From positions 1 to 47,446 of the IMG/VR virus record IMGVR_UViG_3300037088_000144: a DNA stretch of 47,446 nucleotides; one strand, written 5' to 3'. The translations under genes and the position numbers were made by a program. The notes beneath the pieces were generated by a model, which saw nothing but the letters and a program-made list of their open reading frames with translations, had not been told where the DNA came from and did not search any database. Source of the DNA: a virus. Every line of letters begins with the position of its first letter. Positions within the stretch are counted from its first letter, which is position 1. This document shows, one piece after another, positions 41,802-47,446 of this stretch.

Positions 41802-42410
41802 TTAATTTAAGTATTTGTAACCATCTGGAAACTTTCCAGATTTTTTCCAACGTTGGAATTTGTATTTAAGATTTCCTGGTTTGATACCCAAAGTCTTTTC
41901 AGCAAAGCATAGACTCTTATAAACAATATTATTAACCAATACTTTTCTAGGTTTATGGTATCCTGCTTGTTTTTTAAATTCTAACGAGCGTTTTTTACCT
42001 TTATTTGCTTGGCTAATTTTTTGTTTATGCTCTTCAGAAAACTTTTTTCCGAGATTTGATTTATTGCCTTTTGCAGCAAGACTCATTTTTTGTTTGGTTT
42101 CCGTAGAATGTTTTTTGCCTGCCCATGACGGAGGCACTCCACCCCCTTCATGAATATTATAACCATTAGGTTTTTGTGTATTATATTCTTTAATCTTTTC
42201 GATTTCAAGAAATTTAATAAAACTCTCATTTTCGTCTTGTCGAAGAATCTCAAATATAAAGTTTTCTTTACCATATTTTTTAATGGCGTTGAAAACTAAT
42301 ATTGAACCATTGCCAGAAAAATGTTGATATTTACGTTTTTCTGGATCGGTTGTAATCCCAATATAGGATTTATTATTCAACAGATTAGTGAGTTTATACA
42401 AGTACCACAT
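41802..42410 (-). CDS. GIY-YIG homing endonuclease with NUMOD3 repeats
   Basis: 202 residues from the ATG at 42410. GIY-YIG nuclease: WYLYKLTNLLNNKSYIGITTDPEKRKYQH (about 2-30) and a helix with IKKYGKENFIFEIL, EIEKIKEY. Three NUMOD3-like DNA-binding units follow (GKKHSTETKQKMSLAAKG, GKKFSEEHKQKISQANKG and a shorter one). The C-terminal helix-turn-helix-like end is KSLCFAEKTLGIKPGNLKYKF. It is inserted between two small related genes, and the upstream gene's reading frame runs 34 bases into it. No intron could fit in the flanks. Confidence 0.92.
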   Translation of the reverse strand: MWYLYKLTNLLNNKSYIGITTDPEKRKYQHFSGNGSILVFNAIKKYGKENFIFEILRQDENESFIKFLEIEKIKEYNTQKPNGYNIHEGGGVPPSWAGKKHSTETKQKMSLAAKGNKSNLGKKFSEEHKQKISQANKGKKRSLEFKKQAGYHKPRKVLVNNIVYKSLCFAEKTLGIKPGNLKYKFQRWKKSGKFPDGYKYLN

Positions 42411-42664
42411 AAACTTATTATAAACCAAAAGATATAATATCTATCAGGCGACTGCGATGTAGTTAAAGGCTGTGCTTTTCTAACATCGGGATTTTCTTGC
42501 AAATCTCGCGGCGCGGGCTTGTCTTGCTCATAATCGCCTGTTTCAGCAGCATAATTTTCATCACTGTATGCTGAAAAGTTTTCAAAACCTGGCATAGCAT
42601 CGCGTTCGCCTGATTCTTTATTCACCCCACTACGGTCTAAGGACACAAATCCTGGTTTATTCAT
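42377..42664 (-). CDS. Small head-region protein with C-terminus altered by homing insertion
   Basis: 95 residues from MNKPGFVSLDRSG. The first 70 are acidic and Pro-rich like the neighbouring genes (DAMPGFENFSAYSDENY). The last 20 (YYIFWFIISLCGTCINSLIC) are hydrophobic and come from sequence at the start of the homing endonuclease gene in another frame, so the original end seems replaced. Confidence 0.6.
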   Translation of the reverse strand: MNKPGFVSLDRSGVNKESGERDAMPGFENFSAYSDENYAAETGDYEQDKPAPRDLQENPDVRKAQPLTTSQSPDRYYIFWFIISLCGTCINSLIC

Positions 42665-42665
42665 T

Positions 42666-42944
42666 TTACTTTCCAATACTAGGTTGACTAGTTTTACTTG
42701 CAGGTGGGTATACACCCTGACCATAACCAGAACCACTGGTTGGCGCTGAGACAGATTTATAACTATTCAGCCCCTCGAAGCCTGGCATTGCGTCCTTGCT
42801 TGGTGCATCCACATTCCGTCCAAACCCTGGTTTAACAGATGCAGGTTTCGCCATAGATTGATTCTCTGTTTCTGGTGTGTGGGACCCACCTTTTGGCATT
42901 CGTTGAGGATCACTCCCCATTGGTTTTCCCATCATATCATCCAT
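42666..42944 (-). CDS. Small head-region protein with DAMPGFE motif
   Basis: 92 residues from the ATG that overlaps the previous stop (TAATG). Met/Pro/Ser-rich, low complexity, with KDAMPGFEGLNSYKS near the middle. It shares that motif with the next gene. Probably disordered; function unknown. Confidence 0.6.
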   Translation of the reverse strand: MDDMMGKPMGSDPQRMPKGGSHTPETENQSMAKPASVKPGFGRNVDAPSKDAMPGFEGLNSYKSVSAPTSGSGYGQGVYPPASKTSQPSIGK

Positions 42945-43159
42945 TACCACACCTTTGTCCTTCCACCCTTTTTTCCAATTTGTCCGGCCGTTTTGCCGAC
43001 ATTATCAACTACACCGCCAGTTCCATCGGGCTTGTCTTCTCCCTGTGGGTGAGTATCTGGCTCAACCCATTCGCCACTAGTAGACCGTGCTGGCCCTTTA
43101 ACTGGTTCAGTGAACCGGGTTCCCATCTCTCCTACACCTTTTTCTCCGAATTTAGGCAT
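42944..43159 (-). CDS. Small Gly-rich basic/acidic protein
   Basis: 71 residues (MPKFGEKGVGEMGTRFTEPVKG, DNVGKTAGQIGKKGGRTKVW). Looks disordered. It follows the collagen-like genes. Not recognised; likely a minor head-region or assembly protein. Confidence 0.55.
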   Translation of the reverse strand: MPKFGEKGVGEMGTRFTEPVKGPARSTSGEWVEPDTHPQGEDKPDGTGGVVDNVGKTAGQIGKKGGRTKVW

Positions 43160-43186
43160 TGTTATGCTCCTTGTTAAAAAGTTAAA

Positions 43187-43693
43187 TTATTCTAATAAAA
43201 GTTTAAACCATCGAGGAATTCCATTTTCAATGGTTAATTCATAAGAACCATCTTCAGTTGGTTGTGCTGGAACCCAAGCATTTACACCGCTAGCTCCTCT
43301 TACTCCAGCGTGTCCAGCGGCTCCTGTTGGCCCAGAGGCACCAGACGGGCCAACTGCTCCAGTAGCGCCTGTAGTCCCTTTAAGTCCGGTAGGACCTGAA
43401 GCACCAGATGCACCACTTGAGCCAACTGCTCCTGTAGCTCCAGCGACTCCTGTAGCTCCAGCGGCTCCTGTAGCTCCAGCGGCTCCTGTAGCTCCTGTAG
43501 GTCCTAATGAAGGACCGATTGGTCCGGTAGGGCCAATTTTTGTTTTTACATAAGTTTCAACTGATATTACTTCAGTAGATAATGCATCATAATCTGCTGA
43601 ATCAGGTACTTGATCCTCTTGACGAGAGGCCCTATTAGTGCCATCAAGTCCATCCCAGACTTCACCGGGGAATACTGATGTTTGTTGTGACAT
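43187..43693 (-). CDS. Collagen-like virion protein 1
   Basis: 168 residues. An N-terminal anchor ([20 protein letters not shown], then [18 protein letters not shown]) is followed by about 29 Gly-X-Y triplets (about 53-140) such as GATGAAGATG and GPSGASG, and a short beta-type cap ([17 protein letters not shown]). It should form a trimeric triple helix with a globular end on the virion. It is a paralog of the next gene upstream, sharing anchor and cap. Confidence 0.82.
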   Translation of the reverse strand: MSQQTSVFPGEVWDGLDGTNRASRQEDQVPDSADYDALSTEVISVETYVKTKIGPTGPIGPSLGPTGATGAAGATGAAGATGVAGATGAVGSSGASGASGPTGLKGTTGATGAVGPSGASGPTGAAGHAGVRGASGVNAWVPAQPTEDGSYELTIENGIPRWFKLLLE

Positions 43694-43702
43694 TGTAGTC
43701 TC

Positions 43703-44224
43703 CTATTCTGAAATCATGGGTTGCCAAGTAGCATTACCATTTTCAACAACCAACTTGTAATGTGCGTCAGCCGATGGTTGCGAAGGAACCCAGGCAGAAC
43801 CAGCGCCCGTGGGGCCGGCGGCTCCTGTGGCACCTGTAGGTCCTGTTGGACCGGAACCCGTAGCTCCAGTTGCACCTGTAGCCCCAGTTGCACCAGTTGG
43901 TCCTGATGGTCCCCCACCAGGTCCGACTGCACCAGTAGCTCCTACGGTTCCAGTAGCTCCATTGGCTCCGGTCGCCCCAGCTACTCCAGTAGCTCCGGTT
44001 GCTCCACTCACTCCTCCTGCGGGACCTGTAGGACCGGTGGCACCAGTAGCACCAGTTGCTCCGATTGGATTACTATTAAGATAAGTTTCTACTCCAATCG
44101 CTTCTGCGGATAATGCGTCATAATCTGCTGAATCAGGTACTTGATCCTCTTGACGAGAGGCCCGATTAGTACCCTCTATTCCATCCCAGACTGTACTGGG
44201 AAATCTTGCTGTTTGAGTTGCCAT
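43703..44224 (-). CDS. Collagen-like virion protein 2
   Basis: 173 residues with the same plan: anchor ([38 protein letters not shown]), about 30 Gly-X-Y triplets (about 55-145) rich in GATGATGATG and GPTG, and the cap [19 protein letters not shown]. The anchor DNA is nearly identical to that of the next gene while the collagen parts differ in order and length. Probably a second, alternate fibre subunit. Confidence 0.82.
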   Translation of the reverse strand: MATQTARFPSTVWDGIEGTNRASRQEDQVPDSADYDALSAEAIGVETYLNSNPIGATGATGATGPTGPAGGVSGATGATGVAGATGANGATGTVGATGAVGPGGGPSGPTGATGATGATGATGSGPTGPTGATGAAGPTGAGSAWVPSQPSADAHYKLVVENGNATWQPMISE

Positions 44225-44248
44225 TCTTTTCTCCTATTTTGTTAAAGG

Positions 44249-47446
<3,198 letters not shown>

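Noticed and set aside
41787-42460. A group I intron carrying the GIY-YIG gene.
   Set aside because: Only about 15 and 40 bases are available on the two sides, too little for an intron core, and the neighbouring frames do not join into one gene.

Overview
The window is part of the genome of a tailed double-stranded DNA phage with a long non-contractile tail (siphovirus type). It carries a P22-like coat protein, scaffold, tail tube, tail assembly chaperone pair with a -1 frameshift site, a 1307-residue tape measure and a large tail-tip module. Genes are tightly packed: many neighbours join by ATGA or TAATG overlaps, and most have clear AGGAG-type ribosome sites. The DNA is AT-rich with a few GC-rich islands. 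Terminase, portal and polymerase are not in the window. No integrase was recognised. The host cannot be named; a periplasmic DsbD-like domain and a lipid-raft-type protein hint weakly at a bacterium with an outer membrane. The right edge cuts through a collagen-like fibre gene and the left edge starts at an 18-base poly-C run. Layout: (1) 3-16973, leftward genes of early/accessory type: two metallophosphoesterases, a DraRnl-type RNA ligase, a glycosylation-like cassette (two tandem GT41/HMW1C-like glycosyltransferases, a zinc-ribbon methyltransferase, a GT4 enzyme), an endonuclease VII-type HNH protein, an SNF2-like helicase, several small membrane proteins, a membrane-anchored DsbD-N-like protein, and a ParB-like protein. 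(2) 16974-17452, a 479-base gene-free divergent region with two 95-base inverted arms. Each arm carries the same promoter core (TTGGTA, 16 bases, TATCAT) facing outward. The AT-rich centre has repeated AGTTAT boxes and is a candidate replication origin. (3) 17453-22043, a rightward replication and nucleotide operon: primase/SF3-type helicase, a 59-residue protein, a dATP/dGTP diphosphohydrolase-type protein, an HNH-AP2 homing endonuclease and a DnaQ-like exonuclease. (4) 47446-21858, the leftward structural block. In transcription order it holds collagen-like fibres, small head-region proteins interrupted by a GIY-YIG homing endonuclease, connector, scaffold, coat protein, holin-like protein, neck proteins, tail tube, chaperones, tape measure, tail-tip proteins, then a Cys-rich protein, an SPFH/band-7 protein and a second copy of a Cys-rich family also found in region 1. 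The two operons meet tail to tail with a 186-base antisense coding overlap. Hairpins follow the coat and tail tube genes and probably set their transcript levels apart from their neighbours. The most unusual points are the mirrored promoter region, the frameshifting tail chaperone, the glycosylation cassette whose second GT41-like enzyme lacks a conserved His, the repeat shared by two tail proteins, and the fibre gene built from recombining collagen and receptor-type modules.
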